Notes: generated from the letters alone by a model not told the origin. Positions 1 through 8,247 are shown, counted from the first letter of the stretch. The stretch is DNA of 39,404 nucleotides from Pseudomonadota bacterium (GCA_018241185.1 JAFEEH010000245.1:1-39404), one strand, 5' to 3'. Numbers and translations are program-made.

Positions 1-56
1 TCGAGGAGGTCAAAGAGCCAGGACAGACCTACACTTATCCACCGCCGGCCCTCTGA
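1..56 (+). CDS. 3' end of a protein of unknown function (partial)
   Basis: Frame 3 is open from the window edge to a TGA at 54-56 and reads as a short hydrophilic, proline-rich C-terminus ending in PPPAL. It lies just ahead of the DUF932 gene and in the same direction. The stretch is too short to identify, and a chance open frame cannot be excluded. Confidence 0.3.
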   Translation, partial: EEVKEPGQTYTYPPPAL

Positions 57-64
57 AGGCCGGC
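44..64 (+). terminator. GC-rich hairpin upstream of the DUF932 gene
   Basis: A perfect 7-bp stem (GCCGGCC / GGCCGGC) encloses the 7-base loop CTCTGAA. No T-tract follows, only CCCCCAC, so a rho-independent terminator is doubtful. It may be an attenuating or processing stem between the upstream gene and DUF932. Confidence 0.35.
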
Positions 65-129
65 CCCCACCCCTGGCTCAATATTCGGTCGGCACGGTGG
101 CTCAGATTTGGATCGGCGCCGACACCTCA

Positions 130-1095
130 ATGGCTCATCTTCTTCAGCAAATGGCCTACGTTGGCCAAACCCCGTGGCACGAACTGGGCAACCAACTCCC
201 CGCCAAGCAACCCATCGAAGTCTGGGCCGAGCGTGCAGGCATGGACTGGACCATCTGCGAGACGCCCGTGCGCTACATGACCGAGAAGGCTGGAGCGCTC
301 GGCTCCATCATGACCTTCGACGACCAGAAGGTGCTCTTTCGCAGCGACACCAAGGCGCCGCTGTCCGTTGTGGGTGGCCGCTACCAGGTCGTACAGCCTC
401 GCGAGGTACTGGAGTTCTACCGTGACCTCACCGAAGTCTCTGGCTTCGAGCTGGAGACGGCGGGCGTGCTCAAGGCCGGCCGCAAGTTCTGGGCACTGGC
501 ACGCACCGGCAAGGAAGCGGCCCTCAAGGGCAACGACGTGGTCAACGGCTACGTCCTCCTGGCGACCTCCTCCGACGGCTCGCTCGCCACCACTGCCACC
601 CCGACCACGGTGCGCGTCGTCTGCAACAACACGCTCTCGATCGCGTTGCAGGGCGCCACCAGCGCCGTCAAGGTGCCCCACAGCACGGTCTTCGACGCGC
701 AGGCGGTCAAGAAGCAACTCGGCATCGCTGTCTCCGGCTGGGACGCCTTCATGTACAGGTGCAAGACGCTCGCCGAACGAAAGGTCAAGACGCACGAGTC
801 GATGAACTTCTTCCTCAAGGTGCTCTGCCAGACAGACGCCCACGCCGACCAGACCCAGCTCACCAACGAGCGTGCGCTCAAGAAGGTGCAGGAGCTCTAC
901 GAAGGCAAGGGCCGCGGCGCTGAACTGACGGCAGCCAAGGGCACCGCCTGGGGCCTGCTGTGCGCCGTCACGGAGTTCGTCGACCACGAGCGCCGCGCCC
1001 GCAGCCAGGAATACCGCCTGGACAGCGCCTGGTTCGGCCAAGGCGCCACCGTCAAGCAGCGTGCGCTGGACGCCGCCCTTCAACTCGTCTCATGA
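130..1095 (+). CDS. DUF932 (phage/plasmid-like TIGR03299) protein
   Basis: This 321-residue cytoplasmic protein belongs to the DUF932 family, which is common on plasmids, phages and integrative elements and has no established biochemical role. The N-terminus has the family signature (MAxVGQTPWHELG), followed by a central FRSDTKAPLSVVGGRYQVVQ segment and a VVCNNTL motif in the second half. The ATG at 130 was preferred because homologues begin at this MAHLLQQM sequence. A GTG at 97 would add 11 residues, and neither start has a convincing ribosome-binding site. A strong terminator follows, so the gene is probably transcribed separately from the YqaJ cassette. The family assignment is firm; the function is unknown. 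Confidence 0.85.
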   Translation: MAHLLQQMAYVGQTPWHELGNQLPAKQPIEVWAERAGMDWTICETPVRYMTEKAGALGSIMTFDDQKVLFRSDTKAPLSVVGGRYQVVQPREVLEFYRDLTEVSGFELETAGVLKAGRKFWALARTGKEAALKGNDVVNGYVLLATSSDGSLATTATPTTVRVVCNNTLSIALQGATSAVKVPHSTVFDAQAVKKQLGIAVSGWDAFMYRCKTLAERKVKTHESMNFFLKVLCQTDAHADQTQLTNERALKKVQELYEGKGRGAELTAAKGTAWGLLCAVTEFVDHERRARSQEYRLDSAWFGQGATVKQRALDAALQLVS

Positions 1096-1121
1096 AACCG
1101 CACCCTCTCTCCCAACGGCAT

Positions 1122-1160
1122 AAGCCCCGGTTCCCCACAAGGGACCGGGGCTTTGTCTTT
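1122..1160 (+). terminator. Rho-independent terminator after the DUF932 gene
   Basis: A 10-bp stem (AAGCCCCGGT at 1122-1131 pairing with ACCGGGGCTT at 1144-1153) with a 12-base loop is followed by TGTCTTT. It lies 27 bases after the DUF932 stop and 39 bases before the YqaJ start, so it separates the two transcription units. Confidence 0.8.
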
Positions 1161-1198
1161 GGGGGAGGGGGTTTATGCCACCACCAAAAGGAACCCTC

Positions 1199-2248
1199 AT
1201 GGCAGAACCTCGCCCAGCGGCCTCGACGCCGCGGCACCGCCCCGCCCTGAAGCTGGTCAAGACCCAGGACCTGAGCCGCGACCAGTGGCTCGATGTCCGC
1301 CGACAAGGCATCGGCAGCTCCGACGCTGCTGCAGCCCTCGGCCTGAATCCCTACAAGTCGCCCCTGCAGCTCTGGATGGAGAAAACCGGGCGCGACGGCA
1401 ATCTTCCCAGGATCGACCCCAACGACGAGAGCGCCCCCGTCTACTGGGGCACGCTGCTCGAACCCATCGTGGCCGCGCACTACACCCGCCGCACCGGCCA
1501 CCGGGTTCGCCGGATCAATGCGGTCCTGCAGCATTCGCAGCACCCCTGGATGCTCGCCAACATCGACCGGGAGGTCACGGGCGCACCGGACGTCCAGATC
1601 CTGGAGTGCAAGACGGCCGGCTACTACGGCGCGCGCCTATGGGAAGAGGGCGTCCCGGAGTACGTGCAGTTGCAGGTCCTCCACCAGTTGGCCGTCACCG
1701 GCAAGCAGGCGGCCGACGTCGCCGTCCTCGTCTGCGGCCAAGAGCTGCGCATCCACCGCATCGAGCGAGCCGAAGCACTGATCGCGCAGCTCATCGAACT
1801 GGAGGCTCGGTTCTGGCGTTACGTCGAAACCGACACGGCCCCGCCAGCGGATGGATCGGACTCGGCAGCCATCGCCCTCAAGGCGCTGTGGCCTCGCGAT
1901 TCCGGCGAAACGCTGGATCTGCGCGGAGACCTGGTGCTGTCGGCGGCGTTTTCGGACCTGGTTGCGGTGCGCGCCACCTTGGCCGCGACGGCGCTGCAGG
2001 AAGAGAACCTGCGTCAGACGATCCAGCAGCGCATGGGCGATGCGACCGTCGCCGCCTTCGATGGTGGCGAGGTTCGCTGGAAGCGCACCAAGGACGGCTC
2101 CGCGGTGGACACCGAGCGGCTGCAAGCCGATCACCCTGAACTGGTTCGTCAGTACATGGGCACAAAAGCCGGGAGCCGGCGCTTCACCGTGAAGGTCAAG
2201 CCGTCGCTCGTGACCGAGCAGCCCGCCAGCGAGGAGGGTTCGCCATGA
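1199..2248 (+). CDS. YqaJ-family phage-type recombination exonuclease
   Basis: A 349-residue member of the YqaJ / lambda-exonuclease-like PD-(D/E)XK nuclease superfamily. These enzymes usually resect double-strand DNA ends for single-strand annealing. Visible landmarks are the N-terminal RRQGIGSSDAAAALGLNPY motif, GTLLEPIVAAHY (catalytic Glu), LANIDRE (Asp), LECKT (the E-x-K core) and EYVQLQVLHQLAVTG. The C-terminal third looks helical. The ATG at 1199 is preferred over 1175 because AAGGA lies about 7 bases ahead of it. Its TGA overlaps the next ATG (ATGA), implying translational coupling. The partner annealing protein expected beside such an exonuclease is not obvious; the Gp3-like protein downstream occupies that position. 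Confidence 0.85.
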   Translation: MAEPRPAASTPRHRPALKLVKTQDLSRDQWLDVRRQGIGSSDAAAALGLNPYKSPLQLWMEKTGRDGNLPRIDPNDESAPVYWGTLLEPIVAAHYTRRTGHRVRRINAVLQHSQHPWMLANIDREVTGAPDVQILECKTAGYYGARLWEEGVPEYVQLQVLHQLAVTGKQAADVAVLVCGQELRIHRIERAEALIAQLIELEARFWRYVETDTAPPADGSDSAAIALKALWPRDSGETLDLRGDLVLSAAFSDLVAVRATLAATALQEENLRQTIQQRMGDATVAAFDGGEVRWKRTKDGSAVDTERLQADHPELVRQYMGTKAGSRRFTVKVKPSLVTEQPASEEGSP

Positions 2249-2367
2249 ACGACATCCCTGGCCCCATGGAGCACCTTGCCGCCTTCGCCGTCGTCCTCGT
2301 CGTCGGACTTGCCATCGGCGTAGGCATGGGCTGGAAGCGCTGGTCCAAAGCCATCTCGCGCGATTGA
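2245..2367 (+). CDS. Small single-pass membrane protein
   Basis: A 40-codon frame whose ATG overlaps the YqaJ stop (ATGA), with GAGGAGGG 5-12 bases upstream as a good ribosome-binding site. The predicted peptide has a short polar N-terminus, one hydrophobic helix of about 20 residues rich in Val, Ala and Gly (roughly residues 9-29), and a basic C-terminal tail (WKRWSK). That suggests an N-out/C-in single-span inner-membrane peptide. No homologue is recognised. The tight coupling to a DNA exonuclease makes it a plausible true gene. Confidence 0.6.
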   Translation: MNDIPGPMEHLAAFAVVLVVGLAIGVGMGWKRWSKAISRD

Positions 2368-2484
2368 GCGTGCACCACGCCACCGGTCGTCTGACGCCGT
2401 GGCCACCCCGTATCCGCCGGGGTTCACACCGGCCCGCCCTGCGGAACAGAGGGGCGGGCAGCACAAACAACCAAGGAATCACAC

Positions 2485-3414
2485 ATGCTCAAGGGACTGG
2501 CCCTCACGCCGCCCGTCGTGGGCCGCATCGCCATCGGCAAGATCGTCGTCAAGGAAGGCAAGCGCCTCCCGGAGAAGGACGACGAATTCACCATCACCAC
2601 CCAGGTCCAGGGCCGCGACGGCTGGATGGTCCATCCGGCCGACGGCCAACTGCGCAAGGCGCCTGGTACCAAGCTGCGCGCGATCCCCGTGCGCCTTCTC
2701 TTCAACGACCCAGACCTGAACCTCCGCGCCAGCTACCACGTCTTCGACCGGGCCACGGGCCGGCCGCTGTGCGTGGGCAACGGCGAGACCTGCAAACGCT
2801 CGACCGCGGGCGGCATCCAGACGCTGCCGTGCCCGTCGCCCGAAGGGTGCGAACTGGGGGCCAAGGCCGGGTGCAAGCCGTACGGCCGGCTCAATGTGCG
2901 GATCGGCGAGGAGGACGAGCTCGGCTCGTTCATCTTCCGCACGACCGGCTTCAATAGCATCCGCAGCTTGGCGGCCCGGCTTCGCTACTACCAGGCGCTG
3001 TCAGGCGACCAGCTCTCGGCGCTGCCGCTGGAACTGCGCCTGCGAGGCAAGTCGACCACCCAGTCTCACCGGGCACCGATCTACTACGTCGACCTCACCG
3101 TACGGTCCGGCACAACCTTGGCCCAGGCGCTGCAAGGCGCCCGGGACGAGGTGCAGGCCCGCCAATCGGCTGGGTTCGACCAGGCTGCGCTAGATCAAGC
3201 AGCCCGAGAGGGCTTTGCGGCCGGTGCGTTTGAGGAGTCGGCAGAAGAGGGCGCTGCCGTTGTCGAGGAATTCTTCCCCGAGGACGGCGCTGGTCAGTCG
3301 AACGTGCCAGTCGGCCAGGCCCATCCCAAGCCGTCGCTGGGCGCCAAACTGCAGCGCCTGACGAACGAGGGGGGCAAGCAGTTGCAAGGAGCCGAGCGTG
3401 CAGCCAGTGGCTGA
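2485..3414 (+). CDS. Gp3-like (recombination directionality factor family) protein
   Basis: A 309-residue protein often labelled 'hydrolase or metal-binding protein' on integrative elements. Its layout resembles the phage Gp3-like family, which includes the phiC31 gp3 directionality factor. It has an N-terminal VGRIAIGK segment, a charged linker leading into DEFTITT, a cysteine cluster (C96, C103, C116, C122, C130) likely to bind zinc, then CKPYGRLNVRI and FIFRTTGFNSIRSL, matching the family pattern CKPxxRLxV followed by a Trp/Phe-Asn motif. The acidic C-terminal tail (about 215-309) is variable. AAGGA sits about 10 bases before the ATG. It follows the exonuclease and overlaps the next gene. 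Resemblance is judged by eye; no serine integrase is visible in the window. Confidence 0.6.
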   Translation: MLKGLALTPPVVGRIAIGKIVVKEGKRLPEKDDEFTITTQVQGRDGWMVHPADGQLRKAPGTKLRAIPVRLLFNDPDLNLRASYHVFDRATGRPLCVGNGETCKRSTAGGIQTLPCPSPEGCELGAKAGCKPYGRLNVRIGEEDELGSFIFRTTGFNSIRSLAARLRYYQALSGDQLSALPLELRLRGKSTTQSHRAPIYYVDLTVRSGTTLAQALQGARDEVQARQSAGFDQAALDQAAREGFAAGAFEESAEEGAAVVEEFFPEDGAGQSNVPVGQAHPKPSLGAKLQRLTNEGGKQLQGAERAASG

Positions 3415-4006
3415 GCCAGTGCGGCTGGAGCATCGCTTCGTGCCTGGCCTGCGTTTCGAGAAGGAACTGCAATTCGTGGCCGCCGGCCGCTGGGGGCGTT
3501 CCGTCTGGAAGCCGCTCCCGGCGCCGGAAACACCGCGCGAGGCATCTGGATGGATGGCGCTCATGCAGGCACGTGCACTCCTGTTCGGCACGATGCCGCC
3601 GCCAGCACAGATCGCCCAGTTGGAGAGCGACGTTTTGCCAGCGCTCGCGCCGGGTGATCTGCTGCTTAGGGCTCCTGACCTCACACCTGACATGCGCGTG
3701 GAATGGCAGACAGCAGCGCCTCGAATCGACGCTCGGCTTCTGCTCGACCGCCCCAATGCGGTCCGGCTGGCGTGCCTGGCCAACCGCGAAGGTCCATCCT
3801 GGGCCTTGGTGGTCGGCCTCGAAGTCGAGCTGCGACCGGAAGCGGAGCGTGCACGAGCGCTCCTGCTCCTGGATCCGCGCTTGGCTGCGCCGTGGGCCAC
3901 CGGATACAACGCCCGGCAGCTCTTGGCCAAGGACCAGTGGCAGGGCCTGGACGGTGAGATCCGGGAAGCCGGGCTGCTCGGTCTGATCGAGCTTCGCCGC
4001 CAGTAA
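3398..4006 (+). CDS. Hypothetical protein of the integrative-element cassette
   Basis: A 202-residue protein starting at a GTG with AAGGA 7 bases upstream. It overlaps the Gp3-like gene by 17 bases, so the two are translationally linked. No family is recognised. Residues about 125-175 (SWALVVGLEVEL, then ALLLLDPRLAAPW) faintly recall the 'view, then LLLDP' strand pattern of C39-type papain folds. The matching catalytic Cys is not evident, so no enzymatic role is claimed. There is no signal peptide or membrane span. The gene ends 50 bases from the convergent XRE regulator, with no clear terminator between them. Confidence 0.65.
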   Translation: MQPVAEPVRLEHRFVPGLRFEKELQFVAAGRWGRSVWKPLPAPETPREASGWMALMQARALLFGTMPPPAQIAQLESDVLPALAPGDLLLRAPDLTPDMRVEWQTAAPRIDARLLLDRPNAVRLACLANREGPSWALVVGLEVELRPEAERARALLLLDPRLAAPWATGYNARQLLAKDQWQGLDGEIREAGLLGLIELRRQ

Positions 4007-4056
4007 GAGCCGCGTGCTGCCGAGCGACGAAAGCCGGTCTATACCCGTGCCAAGCG

Positions 4057-4386
4057 TCACTGCTTGGGCTTGCGTGCTCGGGTCTCGGGTGGGTACAGGC
4101 GCGCGGTCCGGGGTGCGCGAGTCAGCGTCGCATCGAGGTTGTGGGCCTCGGGAAAGTCCGGTCGCAGCAGCTCGTGCGCCGGGTAACCGATGACCTTGGC
4201 GATCCGCTCAACGTTGTCGATCGAGATGTTGCGCTCCCCGCGCTCCAGGGAGCCGATGAACGTGCGGTCCAGCTGCGCCTCATCGGCCACCCGCTCTTGC
4301 GAGATGCCGGCGTTCACCCGCACGACGCGAACGTTGCGCGCGAACACCTGGCGCAGCGTGAACGATTTGGCAGTGGCACGGGGCAT
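4057..4386 (-). CDS. XRE-family HTH transcriptional regulator
   Basis: A 109-residue DNA-binding protein with one Cro/CI-type helix-turn-helix at about residues 14-68: a LRQVFARNVRVVR helix, then GISQERVADEAQLDRTFIGSLERGERN and the IDNVERIAKVIG closing helix. The C-terminal tail of about 40 residues is basic and proline-rich (ETRARKPKQ). The start at 4386 (MPRATAKS) is chosen over 4422 because the upstream part is AT-rich and promoter-like. It is encoded opposite the DNA-recombination cassette and divergently from the DUF2628 gene, as expected for a small local repressor of the element. Its target is unknown, and no cognate toxin is adjacent. Confidence 0.85.
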   Translation of the reverse strand: MPRATAKSFTLRQVFARNVRVVRVNAGISQERVADEAQLDRTFIGSLERGERNISIDNVERIAKVIGYPAHELLRPDFPEAHNLDATLTRAPRTARLYPPETRARKPKQ

Positions 4387-4450
4387 TGACCCATGCTGCG
4401 CAAATGATGCGTTTGAATACACTGCATTTAAGTACCATTTGTCACAACCC
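4387..4450 (-). promoter_or_regulatory. Candidate promoter/operator of the XRE gene
   Basis: This is the only AT-rich patch in its neighbourhood. On the minus strand it offers TGACAA, a 17-base spacer and TGTATT as possible -35/-10 elements, ending about 45 bases before the ATG. An imperfect dyad, CAAATGATGCGTTTG (4401-4415), lies between them and the start and could be an autoregulatory operator. Confidence 0.35.
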
Positions 4451-4601
4451 TGACCGCCAGCCTGGACGCGTCAGGCACAACAACCAGAGGAGTCATCCAT
4501 CACGACCTTGTTCTTCCAGGCGGGGCCGGCACTGCCGGTCCGCGCCTTTCCTCCGTCCGCCGACCCGGCGGCCTTGTTCATCTCTTCCATTTCTTGAAAC
4601 C

Positions 4602-4985
4602 ATGACTTCTGCAACCAACATCCACTTCCAGAAAGGCGGCCAGACTCGCTACGTGAAGCACGGCTTCTCCTGGCAGCTCGCCTTGTTTGGCCCCATCACC
4701 TATTTCTGGCGCGGCCAGTACCTCTTGGCTGCGCTGTCGGTGCCGCTGCTGTGGCTGGCCTACATGCTCGTGGGAGCCGTCACCATCCTGGTGCTCGACC
4801 TGAACGAGGACTTCGCGGTTCTCATCGGACTTGTGGCTGTGTGCGGCCTGCATGGAGCCTTCGGCAACCGCCTGAGCGCACGCAGCTATGTGAAGAACGG
4901 CTGGACCCCGGTCGGCGACTTCCCGTCGGACTGGAACCGGCCGCCTGTGCTGCCCGCTGCCCCTGCAGCAGGTCAGCAGCCATGA
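4602..4985 (+). CDS. DUF2628 family small membrane protein
   Basis: A 127-residue protein with the DUF2628 hallmark near its N-terminus (YVKHGFSWQLALFGPITYFWRGQ), then two hydrophobic segments at roughly residues 42-62 and 67-85 predicted to span the inner membrane, and a proline/alanine-rich cytoplasmic-looking tail. The family's role is unknown. The ATG at 4602 starts the conserved region; no strong ribosome-binding site is visible. Its TGA overlaps the ATG of the secreted protein that follows (ATGA), so these two and perhaps the downstream lipoprotein gene form an operon concerned with the cell envelope. Confidence 0.8.
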   Translation: MTSATNIHFQKGGQTRYVKHGFSWQLALFGPITYFWRGQYLLAALSVPLLWLAYMLVGAVTILVLDLNEDFAVLIGLVAVCGLHGAFGNRLSARSYVKNGWTPVGDFPSDWNRPPVLPAAPAAGQQP

Positions 4986-5419
4986 GGCAGCTTCAGTCCT
5001 TGAACCGTATCCGCATCGTCGCTGCCCGTATGGCGGCGGCGGTGCTGGTGGCGGCGAGTGCCTTGCCCGCCGCGCAAGGAGCGGGCGACCCGCTCACCAA
5101 CCCAGACGCGGTCAAGCACCAGATCGACCGCTCTGCCATGGAAGTTCCGCTCCAGGGCTGGTCCCGGGACCTGAAGTTTCCGGTCTATCCGATCCAGGTG
5201 CAGCGCGGTGGCAATGCCACCTACTACACGACCAACGAACGTTCGCCGGTCTACAAAGAGTTCGACTTCGACGAGCTGCGCTGCGAGATCGGGGACGCGG
5301 ACCGGGCCGTGCTCAAGCTTCCGGGCTACGCGTGCGTCGACGGCGTGTGCATGAGTAAAGAAGGCGCCATCTTGGGCACGGACCCGCGCAGGCCCATCAA
5401 CAAGAAGCACCGATGCTGA
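4982..5419 (+). CDS. Secreted/periplasmic protein of unknown function
   Basis: A 145-residue protein with a Sec signal: basic n-region (RQLQSLNRIRIVAAR), alanine/valine-rich core and an Ala-x-Ala-like cleavage region around residue 34 (LPAAQGA). The mature part of about 110 residues has no known domain. It contains three cysteines near the C-terminal half (LRCE, YACVDGVCM) and one at the last position, which could form disulfides in the periplasm. The start overlaps the DUF2628 stop, indicating coupled translation. Confidence 0.7.
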   Translation: MRQLQSLNRIRIVAARMAAAVLVAASALPAAQGAGDPLTNPDAVKHQIDRSAMEVPLQGWSRDLKFPVYPIQVQRGGNATYYTTNERSPVYKEFDFDELRCEIGDADRAVLKLPGYACVDGVCMSKEGAILGTDPRRPINKKHRC

Positions 5420-5478
5420 CGCATCGGCGCCGATCCACCCTCAACGTGCCTCTGCGGAGGCACTTTCACTTCCCGATC

Positions 5479-6465
5479 ATGAGACACCCATTCCTGGGGG
5501 CGCTCGCCCTCGTCCTGCTGCCGGTCGTCCTGGCCGGTTGCTCCAATGCCGACGTCGAGCGCGTGAAGTCCAGTACAGGGCTTGCGGGCTCGCTGCTGCC
5601 CAACGGACAGCCCTTTGGGGAGGTCGTCGAGAACTCCAAGGTGTGCACGTCCCCCAAGTGGTCGCGCCGCGAGGACGACTACAAGCAGGTGTTCGTCGAT
5701 TTCACCTGCACGGCCAAGACGACTGACGAGATCAACGAGCGGGCGCGCCAACGCAGCCTGAAAGAGCTCTCCGACTTCGCCAAGGGGGATCTCACCTCGT
5801 TCGGCGAAGGCGTCGAACGTCTCAAGCGGATGGCTGAAATGAAGGCCTCCGAGGCAACCAGGCTCGTGGCAGCGCAACGAAGCCGTCTGGAGGACCTTGA
5901 TCGGTCGATTCAGAACACGGAAGCGTCGCTGGCCGACCCGAAGAACCAGGAACTGCCGCCTAGCTGGCGGCGCATGGCCGAGCAACAGCTTGCCCGCTCG
6001 CGGATGGAGCGAGAACAAGTGGTGACGCAGGCCGAGTCCGAGGGGGTGAAAGAAAAGGCGCAGGCGGATGCTGCTGCGCAAGCGGCCAAGTCGAAACTGG
6101 ACTCAGTCGTTGCCTTTGAGAGCCGCTACAAGGCGGCCGTCGAGGCCACGAGCAAGGCGGTGATGGCGGAAGCGCAGTCGCACTACGCTAAGGGCAAGGC
6201 GTTTCAGTTGCGCATGAGCTTCAAGGTGCCCACAGAGCGCCGGCCGTTCCTCGATCGCACGGAATGGACGTCGGAGGGAAAAAAACTTGGGCTGCCTGAT
6301 GGGCCACCGAACATCCTCGCTGCACGGGACTTCGACAGCACGCTTGAGCGGATCATTGGGAACACCATTTACTTTGGTGCCGCGAAGCGCTTCCAAGATA
6401 CCGTGCCTGTTGAATGTCCTCGGGACCACTTCCGAGTGATAGAAACCTGCCGCGAAAAAAGCTGA
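5479..6465 (+). CDS. Coiled-coil lipoprotein of unknown function
   Basis: A 328-residue protein starting with a lipoprotein signal peptide (MRHPFLGALALVLL, lipobox LAGC with Cys21), so it should be lipidated and membrane-anchored. After a short Cys-containing N-terminal domain, residues about 85-225 are rich in Ala, Glu, Lys, Arg and Gln (REQVVTQAESEGVKEKAQ) and likely form a long coiled coil. A C-terminal globular region of about 80 residues carries two further Cys (VECPRDHFRVIETC). The ATG at 5479 is chosen over 5413 because it puts the signal peptide at the very N-terminus. It follows the secreted protein by about 60 bases. No family is recognised. Confidence 0.7.
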   Translation: MRHPFLGALALVLLPVVLAGCSNADVERVKSSTGLAGSLLPNGQPFGEVVENSKVCTSPKWSRREDDYKQVFVDFTCTAKTTDEINERARQRSLKELSDFAKGDLTSFGEGVERLKRMAEMKASEATRLVAAQRSRLEDLDRSIQNTEASLADPKNQELPPSWRRMAEQQLARSRMEREQVVTQAESEGVKEKAQADAAAQAAKSKLDSVVAFESRYKAAVEATSKAVMAEAQSHYAKGKAFQLRMSFKVPTERRPFLDRTEWTSEGKKLGLPDGPPNILAARDFDSTLERIIGNTIYFGAAKRFQDTVPVECPRDHFRVIETCREKS

Positions 6466-6664
6466 GGCTCGATCTCACTAGGCCAAAGAATCATGCCCCT
6501 TCACCGACGTTTGCGGTGTGGGGCCTTGATCTGCTTCTATTTTTTTGTCCGCTCATGCAACAGGATCGGTTCGGTAGTCGAAAGTGCCCGCCCGCAGAGC
6601 GGCCGCGGCGATTTTCCTGTTGCGAGCTCAACTTTTGATGAACGTGCTCCGCGATAATTCTCGG

Positions 6665-7759
6665 ATGGAATGCAACATCGTCGACGTAGGCCGTCGCAGA
6701 GATGGCGGCACGCGGTACTGGTGTATTGAGCACCACGCGAACGCAACCGCTAAGTACGGCGTGCCCGCAGACGAGTGCGTGGCTGCAAACGATGCACCGA
6801 TCATGCCAAATGAGCGGCTTGATCTGGATCTCTCCCGCTACCCCGGTGGCGTCGCTCTGTGGGGGTCGGTGCCGGCTGTCTACGACACTACTAGCAAGCC
6901 GATGGATCGTGGAATCCATGTGCACGCGCGGTCGGTGCGCAACGGTGCCAAGGATATTGATTGGACGTACCGAAAGCTGCGCATTCCCCTAGCGAAGGAT
7001 CTTCTTTCAGACGGATGGGCGGAGGTCGACGAAATCGACGCCATCAACTACATGGTCTCGAGCGTGTTCGGTTTCGAGATGATCGAGGTCACTTGCACGC
7101 GCTGTGGCTTTGCGCACTTGGACCGCGACTGGTTTGCAGTGCATGGCCACAAGAAGCACCAATGCCATGGCTGTGGTCGTCACTTCACGGACTCGGTAGT
7201 GGGAGTGGGCAATCCACTCGCCACCGTCCGCAAACTGCTCGGCGCTAGAAAGCCTAGCCAGGTTCTTGCGCCGCGGAAAGTGGACGTGCGACAGGCCGAC
7301 TTTCCTGGCGGCTTGCAAGTGTGGGGGTCGAACCCGGCGATTGTTTGGACGGGGAGTAAGCCTGAGGAAGTCGGGATCCACATTCATGGTTTTAAGACTG
7401 CAAGCCAGGAAATGCCAGAGCTCGACGACACCTTTTCAGAGGTTGTTATCGATGGTGAGCGACTCGACGCGAACCAAGTGCGGACCTATATGGCTCAATC
7501 GGCGATGCCACACATTGATGGCAGGGTGATCGAACTCACGTGTCCCAATTGCGGCCAGGCTCACTTCGACTGCGGTGAGTGGGCATACACCCCGCACATC
7601 GAACACGTCTGTGGAGGTTGTAGCGCGAGCTTCCAAGCGCCCGGCCAACTAAAGAAGACTATCGGGAACCCGTTCGTGGGCGTTCGACGTCGGCTTAGCC
7701 AACGCGCACCCAATCCGCTGCGTGAAGACAAGTTGGGCCTGCGCCCGGAAACGATCTAA
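6665..7759 (+). CDS. Protein with two duplicated zinc-ribbon units
   Basis: A 364-residue protein built as a tandem duplication. Unit 1 (about 56-195) and unit 2 (about 210-345) each run from a PGGxxxWGS motif through GIHxH to two CxxC knuckles with the same 19-residue spacing (C144/C147 and C167/C170; C293/C296 and C316/C319), then (V/I)GNPxxxVR. The N-terminal 40 residues add a further Cys/His set (C3, C20, H23/H24, C38). Each ribbon should bind one zinc ion, so nucleic-acid or protein binding is likely, but no enzyme motif is seen. Starts at 6638 (ATG) or 6665 are possible; no strong ribosome-binding site decides between them. Its stop overlaps by 4 bases, tail to tail, with the PIN gene on the other strand. 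Confidence 0.7.
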   Translation: MECNIVDVGRRRDGGTRYWCIEHHANATAKYGVPADECVAANDAPIMPNERLDLDLSRYPGGVALWGSVPAVYDTTSKPMDRGIHVHARSVRNGAKDIDWTYRKLRIPLAKDLLSDGWAEVDEIDAINYMVSSVFGFEMIEVTCTRCGFAHLDRDWFAVHGHKKHQCHGCGRHFTDSVVGVGNPLATVRKLLGARKPSQVLAPRKVDVRQADFPGGLQVWGSNPAIVWTGSKPEEVGIHIHGFKTASQEMPELDDTFSEVVIDGERLDANQVRTYMAQSAMPHIDGRVIELTCPNCGQAHFDCGEWAYTPHIEHVCGGCSASFQAPGQLKKTIGNPFVGVRRRLSQRAPNPLREDKLGLRPETI

Positions 7760-8247
7760 AAGGGCGGGTTGAAATCCGCGCGATCGAATTCAGGGAGAAA
7801 GCCTCCTCGCGCCACCATCAGCTTGTACGCTGCAAAGGCCTCTTCTGGTTCAAGCAACTCTTCGAGGATTGCCAAGCGTAACAAGCCGATCGAGCCGAGG
7901 AGGCGCCCGCCCCCCAACTTACTGATGACAACCTTCCGTGCTGCCAGATCGTCGGAGGCCACGACACAGCCCAATGCATGACCAGCCAGGATGCATTCCG
8001 TCTCCCCGTCATCGAGCTGCCAGTCGGCCTTAGCCTCGGAGAACTGGTTGGCGGAAATCATCGAGTCATCGAGCCATGCCAGCGCTCCTGAGTCGACTGC
8101 CGCTTCTAACGCGGCAGCCACAGTCTTCGACTCCTGGCGTACCACGCCGCTCACTTGGAAATCGTGTCCCGGCAGCGATAGGGCAGCGGCAAGTACTTCC
8201 CCGTTGACGAGGTTGATGAGCGTGGAGGCGTCTAGGACGACGATCAC
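7756..8247 (-). CDS. PIN-domain nuclease (putative toxin/effector)
   Basis: A 163-residue PIN-fold protein, expected to be a metal-dependent ribonuclease. Visible acidic positions are D6 (VVLDASTLINL), E84 (DDGETECILAG) and D99/D100 (CVVASDDLAAR). The C-terminal GSIGLLRLAILEELL helix resembles the DUF3368/VapC-like branch. The GTG start is chosen because it overlaps the TGA of the HTH-peptidase gene (GTGA) and places the first Asp at residue 6; a longer reading frame to 8424 would only overlap that gene. It is the last gene of a three-gene operon. PIN proteins next to HTH-M78 (COG2856) proteins have been proposed as toxin-antitoxin pairs. Effector activity here is inferred. Confidence 0.8.
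   Translation of the reverse strand: MIVVLDASTLINLVNGEVLAAALSLPGHDFQVSGVVRQESKTVAAALEAAVDSGALAWLDDSMISANQFSEAKADWQLDDGETECILAGHALGCVVASDDLAARKVVISKLGGGRLLGSIGLLRLAILEELLEPEEAFAAYKLMVARGGFLPEFDRADFNPPF

Noticed and set aside
4057-4386. XRE regulator as the antitoxin of a toxin-antitoxin pair
   Set aside because: There is no adjacent small toxin gene on the same strand; it stands alone between opposing genes.
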